Source: Algibacter lectus (GTDB taxonomy: Bacteria > Bacteroidota > Bacteroidia > Flavobacteriales > Flavobacteriaceae). From it: 64,000 bases of DNA. The stretch lies in NCBI RefSeq assembly GCF_900112395.1, contig NZ_FOLN01000001.1, positions 804,422 through 868,421 of the forward strand, given 5' to 3'. Position 1 is the stretch's first letter. Each line of letters opens with the position of its first letter. The translations under genes were made by a program, and so were the position numbers. The notes below the pieces were generated by a model, which made no database searches, had not been told where the DNA came from, and saw only the letters and a list, made by a program, of their open reading frames with translations. Positions 27,671 through 37,743 of the stretch are shown here, piece by piece.

Positions 27671-30220
27671 TTATCCGCATTTAGATGCTCCACAATCTTG
27701 ACAAATTAAACAACCTTCTTGATATATTAATTCGTTGGAATTACAATTTTCACAGGTTTGTCCTTTAGCCTTAGTGCCATCTTTCACATAACGTTTCAAT
27801 GCGCGTTGCACACCGTTCTTCCAGGTATTAATCGATTCTGAATCTAACTGTAAACTTTGTATTAATTCTACTGTTTTATCAATGGGCATACCATGTCTCA
27901 AGGTTCCGGAAATAAGTTTAGCGTAGTTCCAAAACTCTGGATTAAACTTATGAGACAAGCCTTCTATGGTTGTTTTGTAACCTCGTTTATTTTTATATTG
28001 AAAATCGTAACGTGAAGATCCATCATCATTTCTATTTTTAATAATAAAACCTTTATCCACCCAACGCGGAATTATAATACCATCTTCATCATCGGTTAAA
28101 CCCGTGAAAATTTCATAAGGTCTACCATCTACCAAGCCCACAAAAGCAATCCATTTTTCTTTTTGATTCTGAAAACGAACCACATCGGCTTCTAAACTTA
28201 ATGGGCGTTTTTTTGAAAAATTATCGTTTACAGCTTGTTCTTCTTCTTTAGTATCTGTCGCTACTAAAACACCCGCTCGAGAACCATCACGATAAACAGT
28301 CACACCTTTACAGCCTACTTCCCATGCTTTTAAATACAACTCGCCCACCAAATCTTCACTAACATTATTTGGTAAATTAACAGTAACACTTATTGAGTGA
28401 TCTACCCATTTTTGAATGGCGCCTTGCATAGCGACTTTACTTTTCCAATCAATATCATTCGATGTTGCTTTATAATAAGGCGATTGTTTTACTAATTTAT
28501 CGAGTTCCTGTTGTGTAAAATGTTTTGAAGATTTTATATTATTAACCTCCATCCACTGCTTAAAACGATGATGAAAAACAATATATTCTTCCCACGAATC
28601 GCCAACCTCATCCACAAAATCTACACGAGCATCTTTATCATTTGGGTTTACTTTTTTTCTTCGTTTATAAACAGGCATAAAAACAGGCTCTATGCCAGAG
28701 GATGTTTGCGTCATTAAACTCGTTGTCCCTGTTGGAGCAATGGTTAGCAAAGCAATATTTCGACGTCCATACTCTAACATTTCATAATACAATTGGCTGT
28801 CTGCTTCTTTTAAACGTAAAATAAACGGATTCTCTTTCTCGCGGTCTGCATCAAAAATGGCAAAAGTTCCTCGTTCTTTTGCTAATGTTACCGAAGCTCG
28901 GTAGGTTTCAATGCATAATGTTTTATGCACTTCCATGGAAAATGTATTGCCAGCTTCACTTCCATATTGAATACCTAAAGCAGCTAACATATCTCCTTCT
29001 GCCGTTATACCAATGCCAGTTCTTCTGCCCTCCGTAGCTTTTTGCTTAATATTTATCCAAAGGTTTCTTTCTATAGCTTTTACATCATCTTGCTCTGGAT
29101 CTGAATCGATTTTAGCTAAAATTTTATCAATTTTTTCTAACTCTAAATCAATTACATCATCCATCATTCTTTGTGCTATAACGATATGTTTTTTAAATAA
29201 CTTAAAGTTGAATTCAGCCTGTTTTGTAAATGGATTTTCAACATAAGAAAACAAATTAATAGCCAATAACCTGCAAGAATCGTAAGGACATAAAGGAATT
29301 TCTCCACATGGATTTGTAGAGACGGTTTTGTATCCTAAATCGGCATAGCAATCTGGTACAGACTCACTAATAATAGTATCCCAAAACAAAACCCCAGGTT
29401 CTGCCGATTTCCATGCATTATGCACAATTTTCTTCCAAATGCGATGAGCTTCTATCGTTTTAGTATAAAGTGGATTTTTACTATTTACAGGATAGTTTTG
29501 CACGTAGCTACTATTGGTTTTTACCGCTTGCATAAAAGCATCATCAATTCTAACCGAAACATTTGCTCCTGTTACTTTACCTTGCTCCAATTTGGCATCA
29601 ATAAAAGCTTCTGCATCTGGATGATTTATAGACACAGATAACATTAATGCACCTCGGCGCCCATCTTGAGCTACTTCTCTTGTTGAGTTGGAATAACGCT
29701 CCATAAACGGCACAATACCAGTCGAGGTTAATGCTGAATTTTTTACAGGAGAACCTTTAGGACGAATATGAGATAGATCGTGACCAACGCCACCTCTACG
29801 CTTCATTAATTGTACTTGCTCTTGGTCTATTTTCATGATGCCTCCATAAGAATCCGATTCCCCATTATTTCCTATAACAAAACAATTCGATAAAGACGCT
29901 ATTTGAAAAGGATTTCCAATTCCTGCCATCGGGCTTCCTTGTGGCACAATATATTTAAAGTTTTTAATGACTTCAAATATCTCAGATTCTGAAAGTGGGT
30001 TATCATATTTTTTCTCTATTCGTGCTATTTCTGAAGCAATTCTTTTATGCATTTCATCTGGAGTACTCTCGTAAATATTATTAGCCGAATCTTTCAATGC
30101 ATATTTATTTAACCACACACTAGCGGCCAATTCATCACCTTTAAAATAATTACGTGCTGCTTGTAAAGCCTCGTCTTTAGAATATGTTTTTCGGGGCTTC
30201 TGTAATGTTTGAGAATTCAT
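27671..30220 (-). CDS. nrdJ: Adenosylcobalamin-dependent ribonucleotide reductase, class II
   Basis: 849 residues. The alpha-subunit barrel is marked by SLSNCFVIG, RRGGVGHDLS, the NPCGEIPLCPYDSCR loop with catalytic Cys/Glu residues, and IAPTGTTSLM. The C-terminus carries paired cysteines (CENC, CLICQDCGASKCG) that relay electrons or bind zinc. It makes deoxyribonucleotides with or without oxygen, provided vitamin B12 is available. An FNR-like palindrome lies 67-80 bases upstream of the start, consistent with oxygen-linked control. Confidence 0.95.
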   Translation of the reverse strand: MNSQTLQKPRKTYSKDEALQAARNYFKGDELAASVWLNKYALKDSANNIYESTPDEMHKRIASEIARIEKKYDNPLSESEIFEVIKNFKYIVPQGSPMAGIGNPFQIASLSNCFVIGNNGESDSYGGIMKIDQEQVQLMKRRGGVGHDLSHIRPKGSPVKNSALTSTGIVPFMERYSNSTREVAQDGRRGALMLSVSINHPDAEAFIDAKLEQGKVTGANVSVRIDDAFMQAVKTNSSYVQNYPVNSKNPLYTKTIEAHRIWKKIVHNAWKSAEPGVLFWDTIISESVPDCYADLGYKTVSTNPCGEIPLCPYDSCRLLAINLFSYVENPFTKQAEFNFKLFKKHIVIAQRMMDDVIDLELEKIDKILAKIDSDPEQDDVKAIERNLWINIKQKATEGRRTGIGITAEGDMLAALGIQYGSEAGNTFSMEVHKTLCIETYRASVTLAKERGTFAIFDADREKENPFILRLKEADSQLYYEMLEYGRRNIALLTIAPTGTTSLMTQTSSGIEPVFMPVYKRRKKVNPNDKDARVDFVDEVGDSWEEYIVFHHRFKQWMEVNNIKSSKHFTQQELDKLVKQSPYYKATSNDIDWKSKVAMQGAIQKWVDHSISVTVNLPNNVSEDLVGELYLKAWEVGCKGVTVYRDGSRAGVLVATDTKEEEQAVNDNFSKKRPLSLEADVVRFQNQKEKWIAFVGLVDGRPYEIFTGLTDDEDGIIIPRWVDKGFIIKNRNDDGSSRYDFQYKNKRGYKTTIEGLSHKFNPEFWNYAKLISGTLRHGMPIDKTVELIQSLQLDSESINTWKNGVQRALKRYVKDGTKAKGQTCENCNSNELIYQEGCLICQDCGASKCG

Positions 30221-30286
30221 GTTTTTCTGGAAGATTTAAATTGATATAAGACGTACTAAATGTCTTCAAAAACAAAAACCTAAAAG

Positions 30287-30300
30287 ATGACAATTATCAT
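30287..30300 (-). promoter_or_regulatory. FNR/CRP-type palindrome upstream of nrdJ
   Basis: ATGAC-AATT-ATCAT is a 5-4-5 inverted repeat with one mismatch, close to the FNR core TGAT-N4-ATCA. It is centred about 73 bases before the nrdJ start. The same motif occurs three more times in the window around two universal stress protein genes. Which regulator binds is not known. Confidence 0.5.
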
Positions 30301-30428
30301 AAAGTTTTCAATAAAATTTTGCACTACTCTTATTTTTAAATAATTACAAAACAACAATAGATAAAAAGCTAACAACTAATTTCAATTTATCAAAAAAATA
30401 ATAAAAACACCTTACCCCCTAAACAAGG

Positions 30429-32681
30429 CTAATTAGCTCTATTTAATTGATTATAGAAACCTCCATATTGTGTGTTATTTGGAAATAATTGCACCAATTT
30501 AGAAGCAATATTTATTGCCTTATTTCTTTGATTTCCTTTGTTATAAATATAAGCGAGCACGTAGAGTAAACTCTCATTGTTAGTATCTAATTTTAAACCT
30601 TGTACTGCTATTTTTTCAGCTTGTTCTAAATTATTCACTTTATCGTAGAGTAAACTTAAATTATAATAAAACCTAATGTTTTCCGGACCATGCTTTATAG
30701 CTAAATCCATTTGTATTATAGCATCGTCTATTCTGTTTAATTCGGCCAATAGCAATGCATACGAATAATACGTTACTGCATAATCAGGTTCTAATTCTAT
30801 AATTTTTTTATAAGCCTTTTCTGCTTTTAAAAAATCGTTATTTCTATAATACAAATTAGCCAAATTGGTTCGTACAATGTTATTAATATTGTCAATTTCT
30901 AAAGCACTTTCATAACCTCGAATAGCGGCTTTTAAATCACCTTTTTGCAAGTTGTAATCTGCTCTTTTTATTCTTCCTCCAACAAAATCTGCTGTGCTAC
31001 TTAATTTAGTATCAAATTCTTTCCTAACTTTTTTATATACCGCTTTGTATTCTTCGGGTATTTGAATTTCATCTAAAAAACCTAAGGTATAAAAGGCCTT
31101 AACTCTTACCGAGCGCTTATCATCTTTAAGCATTGGCAGCAAATAATTTACATAATCTTTAGAATCTACTGCCCCTAGAACATCTAAAGATGCACCTCTT
31201 ACAAGGGCCGATTTATCATCCAAAAAACTAATTAAATTATCGACGGTATTCGCATCGAAATAATTATTTAAACCACTAACAGCAGAAGCCCTTGCAATAT
31301 CTGGATACAAGGTATCTTTGGCTAATTCTAGTAAATTATGTAATCCATTTTCTGTACCGACTAAACCAGGAGCAAGAAGTTCTGAAAAATGTTTATAATC
31401 GGGCTCACCATATTGTTTTTTAAATTGCTCCCAAGCCCAAGCATCATCTTTATCTGCATGGCATTGTACACACGCATTGGGTGTTCCATATTTTAAGCTT
31501 AAATCTGGTCTCGGAATTCTAAAACTGTGATCTCTTCTAAAATCATTTCCCATATAATATTTACCCGTCATGTGGCAATTAATGCATTTTGCCCCTTCGG
31601 AATTATTTGAATGAAAATGATGGCTAGGCGTGTTGTAAGTTTCCGGAACATGGCATTGTGCACATAGATTATTGCCTTCAAATTTAAGTTCTAATGAATG
31701 CGCATCATGACAATTAATACAGGTTACACCACTATGATACATTTTGCTCTGTACAAAGGAACCGTAGACATAATCTTCATCTAAAATTTGACCATCTGGA
31801 TGGTAGGTTCTTTGATTAATTAACTCCGGAAAATAATGATCTAGCATGGTACCTTCAAAGTTAAAATACTCGGACACCTGCTCTCTCCGCATATGGCATC
31901 GTGCACATTGACCTACTAAATCTTTTGGATCCGTGCCAACCGACATTTTTAAATCTCCCGTAAACTTATAGTCTTTTCCTTTTAAATTAGCTTGCTCCAC
32001 ATGAGTTTTCCCTGGCCCATGGCAGGCTTCGCAACTCACGTTAATTATGGCGTATTTAGTATCATAACTATGCGACTCGAAATCGTAATTTTTTCTAACA
32101 TTTGTGGAATGACAATCGGAACACATATTGTTCCAATTTAATCCGCCTCTAGACCAATGCAACCACTCGGAATGGACAACTTTAAAGTCTGGATACAAAT
32201 CGAACCATTTGTCTTTTTCGGTATCCCAAGCCGTTCTTAAGCATTGATAATGCCCGTTTGGAAACTGAACAATGTATTGCTGTAAAGGTGTAACACCAAA
32301 AGTGTATACTATTTTATAATCTTGATATGTGCCATCTGGACCTTCGGTATTAACAAAAAAATCGGTTCCTTTTTTATAAAAATGAGACGTAACGCCTTGG
32401 CTTTTAAATTTTACATTATTGAAATTTCCCAAAACACTAGAATCTGAAACCACTTGCATGGCCTTGTCATGATGAGATCCTTGCCACAATTTAAATTGAT
32501 TAGCATGGCATGATTTACAACTTTGATCTCCTAAAAAATGATTGTCTGGAATTTGAGCTGTTGATGCAAAAACATTATCTATGTCGCCTGAAACGGCTAC
32601 ATATTCCGGCGTTTTTTCTTTACAGGAAAACAGCGTAAAAACGACCAATAAAACAGCACTTACTATGTTTATAAATTTCAA
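30429..32681 (-). CDS. Octaheme cytochrome c lipoprotein with HEAT and TPR repeats
   Basis: 750 residues with lipobox Cys20. Eight CxxCH heme-binding motifs are visible (CKSCH, CSDCH, CEACH, CARCH, CINCH, CAQCH, CINCH, CVQCH). After the heme domain come HEAT-like repeats (about 455-545, including ALVRGASLDVLGAV) and TPRs to the C-terminus (YRNNDFLKAEKAYKKI, YSYALLLAELNR). It is probably an extracytoplasmic electron carrier or reductase; the TPR part may bind a partner. The exact substrate is not recognisable. A long hairpin lies in the leader. Confidence 0.88.
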   Translation of the reverse strand: MKFINIVSAVLLVVFTLFSCKEKTPEYVAVSGDIDNVFASTAQIPDNHFLGDQSCKSCHANQFKLWQGSHHDKAMQVVSDSSVLGNFNNVKFKSQGVTSHFYKKGTDFFVNTEGPDGTYQDYKIVYTFGVTPLQQYIVQFPNGHYQCLRTAWDTEKDKWFDLYPDFKVVHSEWLHWSRGGLNWNNMCSDCHSTNVRKNYDFESHSYDTKYAIINVSCEACHGPGKTHVEQANLKGKDYKFTGDLKMSVGTDPKDLVGQCARCHMRREQVSEYFNFEGTMLDHYFPELINQRTYHPDGQILDEDYVYGSFVQSKMYHSGVTCINCHDAHSLELKFEGNNLCAQCHVPETYNTPSHHFHSNNSEGAKCINCHMTGKYYMGNDFRRDHSFRIPRPDLSLKYGTPNACVQCHADKDDAWAWEQFKKQYGEPDYKHFSELLAPGLVGTENGLHNLLELAKDTLYPDIARASAVSGLNNYFDANTVDNLISFLDDKSALVRGASLDVLGAVDSKDYVNYLLPMLKDDKRSVRVKAFYTLGFLDEIQIPEEYKAVYKKVRKEFDTKLSSTADFVGGRIKRADYNLQKGDLKAAIRGYESALEIDNINNIVRTNLANLYYRNNDFLKAEKAYKKIIELEPDYAVTYYSYALLLAELNRIDDAIIQMDLAIKHGPENIRFYYNLSLLYDKVNNLEQAEKIAVQGLKLDTNNESLLYVLAYIYNKGNQRNKAINIASKLVQLFPNNTQYGGFYNQLNRAN

Positions 32682-32691
32682 TATTACATAA

Positions 32692-32730
32692 TTTTAAGCT
32701 CTAAAATTAAGTGAATTTTTGAGCTTAAAA
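32692..32730 (-). promoter_or_regulatory. Long hairpin in the leader of the octaheme cytochrome gene
   Basis: TTTTAAGCTC (32692-32701) pairs with GAGCTTAAAA (32721-32730), and the inside continues AAAATT/AATTTT. It ends 10 bases before the cytochrome ATG at 32681. There is no T run on the minus strand, so it is a poor terminator for GH43; it could shape translation or be an attenuator. Confidence 0.35.
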
Positions 32731-32828
32731 CCTAAATAATATCATGTTTTAAAAGAAGATATTTTCTTAAACTAAATTTTTTAACGGAGATTACTAAATG
32801 CAATTTCAATTCTGATTAAACAATTATT

Positions 32829-34124
32829 TTATTCTTCAAATTTAAAATAATCTAGTTCTGTTTTAAATGCTTTATTTCCGGAAAACTTCAGGTATATATC
32901 CTTTTTACCTTTCATTTTTTTTATAATTGAAAGAAGTTCTTGTGGCTCTTCATTTTTGGTAGATTCCAATTCAATTTGCCCGATTATAGAACCCGAAATA
33001 CTATTTTTGCGTATTTCAATATGCCCTTTACCTTGGATGTTCTTTAGAGTAACTTTAATTTTTGATGCCTTGTTTGAAAAGTTCACATTTGCAAATTTCA
33101 CCCAAGCTCCATTTTTAATATTAGACAACCAAAAACCTCCATCTCGAGTTCCTTTTTTCTCAACACCTTCAGATTTATCATAAAACCATTCGGCTTCAAT
33201 TTTATTCCAAGACGCATCATATTGACCTACTCCATTTTTAAAATGTTCATCTAAAAACTTAGTATCTGTAACAATATCTCCATTATCCGCAATATGACAA
33301 TAGGAGATAATGGTTTCTCTAAATTTAAAGCCATTTTCAATATAATAACACCAAATATGATAAAACTGACCTTTCCACCAGAAGAAACTTCCGTGTGCAA
33401 ATTCATCTAGATGATGCCCTTTTCCAAAAGCTCCTGAACTTTTATAAGGTCCGTAAATATTTTTGGATGTAGCATACTCGCGTCCCCAACTTAAATAGTA
33501 AGTATCATTATGCTTAAACAAATAATTTTTATCCATCCATTCGGGAGCTTGCTCCCAAGACGCACCCTTTATTATAATAGGTTTAGGTTCTTCAGCAGTA
33601 GAAATCATATCATTATTAAGCTTCGCAATGTAATATGCATCGGATTTATCGCCATAGATAATATATGGTGTTTTGCTCTCATCATTGTCAATAAAAATTG
33701 TGGGATCGTGCATTGGAGAAACCAGTGGTTTCCCTAAAGCATCTGTAAACGGACCGGTTGGTTTATTAGCACTCATTACACCAATACCGCGCTTTCTATC
33801 GGAAAAATAGAAATAATACTTACCATTTCTAGTCGCCGCATCGCTGGCCCAGCAATCGGAACTATTATCGGCCATGTAATTATTTTTAGGAGAAATAGCT
33901 TGTTCCATTTTCCAATCTATTAAATTAGTAGAGGAGAAAACCCGCCAATCTTTCATATCCCATATTTTATCTGTAGGATTTGAATCGTGTCCACTATACA
34001 AATAAATAGTATCATTAAACACCCGAATGTGAGGATCGGACACACCTTGTGATTTCGTTATTGGGTTCTGAGCGTTCCCAAGCAATGAAAAAATAACAGA
34101 TAAAAACAAAAATGGTTTCAGCAT
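32829..34124 (-). CDS. GH43-type beta-xylosidase/alpha-L-arabinofuranosidase with C-terminal CBM6-like domain
   Basis: 431 residues with a signal peptide ending at about residue 18 (LLGNAQN). The five-bladed propeller is suggested by D30 in GVSDPHIRV (catalytic base), MHDPTIFID (second aspartate) and WEQAPEWMDK (acid glutamate region). The last 120 residues (WFYDKSEGVE, WVKFANVNFSN, ELDYFKFEE) look like a CBM6-type sandwich. It would remove arabinose or xylose from xylan side chains. It is separated from the main xylan locus by about 9 kb and stands alone, with no susCD beside it. Confidence 0.85.
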   Translation of the reverse strand: MLKPFLFLSVIFSLLGNAQNPITKSQGVSDPHIRVFNDTIYLYSGHDSNPTDKIWDMKDWRVFSSTNLIDWKMEQAISPKNNYMADNSSDCWASDAATRNGKYYFYFSDRKRGIGVMSANKPTGPFTDALGKPLVSPMHDPTIFIDNDESKTPYIIYGDKSDAYYIAKLNNDMISTAEEPKPIIIKGASWEQAPEWMDKNYLFKHNDTYYLSWGREYATSKNIYGPYKSSGAFGKGHHLDEFAHGSFFWWKGQFYHIWCYYIENGFKFRETIISYCHIADNGDIVTDTKFLDEHFKNGVGQYDASWNKIEAEWFYDKSEGVEKKGTRDGGFWLSNIKNGAWVKFANVNFSNKASKIKVTLKNIQGKGHIEIRKNSISGSIIGQIELESTKNEEPQELLSIIKKMKGKKDIYLKFSGNKAFKTELDYFKFEE

Positions 34125-34245
34125 GGTGGTTTAGTCTAGTTGTGATTTGCTAATATAACAAATAAGCAAAAAAGCAAGACAGCGTTCACAAAAAGGAAAG
34201 GCGCTTTAACGGAGACAAAATTTAATTAATTCTAACAAACAAAAA

Positions 34246-34274
34246 AAACTCTGTGCCCTAACAACACAGAGTTT
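34246..34274 (-). terminator. Terminator of the sensor-kinase/response-regulator operon
   Basis: AAACTCTGTG (34246-34255) pairs with CACAGAGTTT (34265-34274) and is followed on the minus strand by eight T. A further inverted repeat, CCCTACAG (34282-34289) with CTGTAGGG (34322-34329), lies between it and the gene end. Confidence 0.85.
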
Positions 34275-34368
34275 AAAAGCTCCCTACAGCTTTATTAATA
34301 GCTATTACAAAAATACTACTACTGTAGGGTTAATCTTTACGGGTTTCCGTAAAAGCCCTATTTTTTTT

Positions 34369-35031
34369 TTAAATTAATCCTAAATCTTTAGCTATGGCTA
34401 TTAAATGTATGGTGTTTTTCGAGTTTAATTGAATTTTAAGTTTGTTCAATCTTTTTTCAATAGAGCTTAAACTAGATGCCGAAGCTCCTTTTTCTTTAAA
34501 AATAGCACTTATTTCTTCTTGAGACTTACCTATTGAGATATTACGGAGTAATTCAACATCAAAAATATCTATCTCTAAATTAGATTTATTGTCTAAAGCC
34601 TTGGCTATTTTAGGTGAAAAATACCGCTTACCTTCGTACACACTTTGCACCGCTTGAGACAGCTCGCTAACACCATTGCGCCCTTTACAAACATAGCCGT
34701 TAATCCCTAAAGCTACCAAGCGTCTAACTTGTTGCAATCTATCGTCTACAGAATAAGCTATTACATTTACATCTGGGTGTTTTTTTCTAACTAATGTTAT
34801 CAAATCTTCACCAGATTTTAGTTTTTGCTCTCTATGGTCGCACACAAAAGATAAATCTGTGATAAGCAAATCGAAGGGTTCGTTATCTAATTTTGCTTTT
34901 TTTATTTTTAAGTAAGCTTCATCGCAATATTGAACTTTAAAAACATTTTCTATATTCAAATTTTTCAAAATTGTAGAAACTCCTTGGTTTATAACCCCTA
35001 AATCGTCCGAAATTAAAACTTTATTAAACAT
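34369..35031 (-). CDS. Response regulator with LuxR/NarL-like arrangement
   Basis: 220 residues from the ATG at 35031, chosen because it lies one base after the stop of the sensor kinase gene and begins MFNKVLISDDLG, a normal receiver start. The phospho-acceptor is D59 in LLITDLSF. The C-terminal part (NISIGKSQEEISAIFKEKGASASSLSSIEKRLNKLKIQL) has the pattern of a LuxR-type helix-turn-helix, although it is divergent. It is the partner of the TPR sensor kinase; targets unknown. Confidence 0.88.
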   Translation of the reverse strand: MFNKVLISDDLGVINQGVSTILKNLNIENVFKVQYCDEAYLKIKKAKLDNEPFDLLITDLSFVCDHREQKLKSGEDLITLVRKKHPDVNVIAYSVDDRLQQVRRLVALGINGYVCKGRNGVSELSQAVQSVYEGKRYFSPKIAKALDNKSNLEIDIFDVELLRNISIGKSQEEISAIFKEKGASASSLSSIEKRLNKLKIQLNSKNTIHLIAIAKDLGLI

Positions 35032-35032
35032 A

Positions 35033-36721
35033 CTATATCCGTGCGTTAACTTTAAACCCATTACCTATTTTGGTGCTAAAGATAACGGTTCCTCTTAATG
35101 CATGAATACGGGTTTCCACATTCTCAAGGCCGCCAAGTCTATTTAACTCGGCTCCCACCCCATTATCCATATAGTTTATCTCTAAAATATTTTTATTTTT
35201 TTTGAAAGAAATAGATACAAGAGTGGCTTCACTATGCTTTTTCATGTTAGTCATTAGCTCTTGCAGCACCCGATAAATGGTTGTTTTTTTTATTTCAGAA
35301 ATAATATCCCAGTTTATATCCATTAAACCTCTGGTAATAATAACCAAACCTTCCGTTTCGTAAACCAATAATAAATCGTTTAAAACAAAACTAAAATTTG
35401 TTTCCAAATCAATGGTTCCGCTTTCTCGTGAGATATCTCTAGTTTTATTATAAATATGTTCTAACTCATCTAGAAGTTCTTCTTTTTCACTGCTTTCTTC
35501 GTACTGAAGCCGCGTCATAACCTGATAAACATCATTAGCAACCTCATCATGCACTTTTTTAGAAATCCGTTTTTCGGTAACATAAACTTCTTTAACTCGG
35601 TCTTCTCTGTGTTTTGATTTTAATGCTATAAATATTAAAATAGACAATATAATAACCAAAACCCATAATGTTAAATACAGCCATTTATAGGTTATTTCTT
35701 TTTCTTTTTCAAACTCACTAACTAAAAGCTTGGTTTCATTTTCTTCTAGTAATTGTTCGTTTCTACCTAAATTATATTTTATGGCTGCAAACTTATTTTC
35801 TCTAAGCTGTTTTTCACTTATTAGCTGTTTATTTAAATCGATATATTTTTTAAAATCAGAATTATTTTCGAGATTTAGTTTTAAAGCCAAAGCTTCGAGT
35901 TGGTAGGCTGGTGTTTGGATACTATCGGAAAGTGATTTTACTTTATTTGCAAAATAACGCGCCTTTGTTCTATTTCCCTTTTCGGAATAAAAAAGAGATA
36001 AGTGACGGTAACTAGAAAAAAGACCAGATAAATCGCCTAATTCGAGTCTCATTTTTAGAGCCTTTTGCATTTCTTTTAAAGCTCTATTGTTCTTTATTTT
36101 TAAGTTGAAATATCCAAAATTATCAAAATAAGTTGCTTTAATTTCAGAGGCTTCTAGCCCCAAAGCATCATTATAAAACAACAACAAAGTTTCCGTAGCT
36201 TTATTGAAATTGTTTTGGTCGGCATAGGTATTACCAATATTAGTAATAATAGCAATTTTATCTTTTGTTTTTTTATTTAATTCTAAAGCTTGGTTATAGT
36301 AACGTCTAGCATTTTCAAAATCTTCTAGTCTACGATAAATCATCCCTAATTGGTTAGATAATCGTCCTTTGGCATCATTAGATTTAGCTTTATCTTTTAC
36401 AGCATCTAACAATTTCAAAGCCTTTACACTAGCAACTTCACTCTCGTAAGGAAATCCCATTTTAAATTGCCCAAGTGCTATTAATTCTAAATAATAGGCG
36501 GCTTTAATATTATTGCCAGCTAGTAATTGCTGATCTGCTTTTTTTTGAAAAAACTCGAAAGATTTACCTATATAATTTACATCTTTAAGTTCGGTAATAG
36601 ATTTGTAGTAGAATAATGTACTGTCTTTTTTATTCTGAGCAGCCAAGTTCTGGCTCACAAAACAAAAAATATTTAAGGCTATAAACCAGAAGAAAAGAAA
36701 TGAAGTTTTATTGACTTTCAT
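35033..36721 (-). CDS. TPR-containing membrane sensor histidine kinase
   Basis: 562 residues. A signal peptide (about 1-28) is followed by tetratricopeptide repeats in the periplasm (about 60-310; GMIYRRLEDFENARRYYNQALEL), a coiled coil, one membrane helix (about 345-367, LTLWVLVIILSILIFIALK), and a cytoplasmic kinase of the NarL-partner type with phospho-acceptor H391 in KVHDEVAND and a HATPase domain (ELMTNMKKHSEA, YMDNGVGA, GGLENVETRIHALRG). It is coupled to the response regulator with one base between stop and start. The signal is unknown. Confidence 0.92.
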   Translation of the reverse strand: MKVNKTSFLFFWFIALNIFCFVSQNLAAQNKKDSTLFYYKSITELKDVNYIGKSFEFFQKKADQQLLAGNNIKAAYYLELIALGQFKMGFPYESEVASVKALKLLDAVKDKAKSNDAKGRLSNQLGMIYRRLEDFENARRYYNQALELNKKTKDKIAIITNIGNTYADQNNFNKATETLLLFYNDALGLEASEIKATYFDNFGYFNLKIKNNRALKEMQKALKMRLELGDLSGLFSSYRHLSLFYSEKGNRTKARYFANKVKSLSDSIQTPAYQLEALALKLNLENNSDFKKYIDLNKQLISEKQLRENKFAAIKYNLGRNEQLLEENETKLLVSEFEKEKEITYKWLYLTLWVLVIILSILIFIALKSKHREDRVKEVYVTEKRISKKVHDEVANDVYQVMTRLQYEESSEKEELLDELEHIYNKTRDISRESGTIDLETNFSFVLNDLLLVYETEGLVIITRGLMDINWDIISEIKKTTIYRVLQELMTNMKKHSEATLVSISFKKNKNILEINYMDNGVGAELNRLGGLENVETRIHALRGTVIFSTKIGNGFKVNARI

Positions 36722-36853
36722 TCTTCAAAAATAACAACTTATTTGTAGTTAAGAATAAAAATAGATATTAACTGAAAACGATTACATAATAACCAGAAAT
36801 AATCTACAGAATATTGGATTTATAATCATATTTAATAATAATTAAATGTGTCA

Positions 36854-37681
36854 TTATTCAGGAATAACCAAAAACGGAATTTTACAATGAAACCCGAGTT
36901 CTTTTATCACAGGTTCGTTTATTATTTTTTCAATAAAACTATGTTTATATTTCACCATGGCTAGTACATCGATATCGAGTTCTTCTATAAAATCGTTAAT
37001 TTCTTTAGCTTTCTCGGCATATTTTGGCATACAATGTAAACTGAAATCGTAATTTTTAAAATAAATTTTTAACATTCTTAAATTAAAACTCTGAACATTA
37101 CTAAGTTCCTTTTCTTCAGTGATATGTACAATTCTAATTTTGGGTTGATACAAATCGGCTAGACTTTTTAAAGGCTTTATCTCCTTTAGGTTATAAAACC
37201 GATTGTAATCTGTAGGGAAAGCAATTTGCTTAGGCGGAACAAAATCGAACTCTTCTGGTATCAATAATACAGGGCATGCTTTAATAGACATTATTACGTT
37301 TACTGTTTTACTTCCGAAGAAAAACTCTTTTGCGCCCGTTGCTCCTTTTGTTCCCATAACCACCAAATCTATATCGTGGGTTTCACAAGCATGGCCAACG
37401 GCTTTATATAGATCTTGGGTACTTAAAATAGTTTCAAATGTATGCTTTGGGTTGGGGTCGCTAGTTTCTGCCAATTCCTTTAAATCTAAAAGTTCTTGAG
37501 TTGCTACGGCAGACATTTCTTTTATTAATCTATCTGAAAGGTTGGATAGCATATTCCGCGTAAGCGCAACCGAATTTAGAAAGTAAAAGGTACAGATTTC
37601 TTGTTCAAAAAAGTTGAGCGCATAAAGAGAAGCGCTCCATGCGTTATCAGAAAAATCGGTAGGTAGTAAAATCTTTCTCAT
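36854..37681 (-). CDS. Universal stress protein, tandem UspA domains
   Basis: 275 residues made of two UspA-like domains: the first starts ILLPTDFSDNAWSASLYAL and has the nucleotide-binding-like VMGTKGATGAKEFFFGS loop, the second (about 150-275) is more divergent. Cytoplasmic stress protein of unknown exact action. It is transcribed away from a second Usp gene across a 593-base region that carries FNR-like palindromes; one is centred 55 bases upstream of this start. Confidence 0.88.
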   Translation of the reverse strand: MRKILLPTDFSDNAWSASLYALNFFEQEICTFYFLNSVALTRNMLSNLSDRLIKEMSAVATQELLDLKELAETSDPNPKHTFETILSTQDLYKAVGHACETHDIDLVVMGTKGATGAKEFFFGSKTVNVIMSIKACPVLLIPEEFDFVPPKQIAFPTDYNRFYNLKEIKPLKSLADLYQPKIRIVHITEEKELSNVQSFNLRMLKIYFKNYDFSLHCMPKYAEKAKEINDFIEELDIDVLAMVKYKHSFIEKIINEPVIKELGFHCKIPFLVIPE

Positions 37682-37729
37682 AACTTAAATTTTCATGCTT
37701 CAATTTAAGTATTTAGCATCAAATAAAAA

Positions 37730-37743
37730 ATGATATTTATCAG
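37730..37743 (-). promoter_or_regulatory. FNR-like palindrome ahead of the minus-strand Usp gene
   Basis: ATGAT-ATTT-ATCAG keeps the full FNR core TGAT-N4-ATCA. Its centre is about 55 bases from the start codon, a position compatible with activation. Confidence 0.55.
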
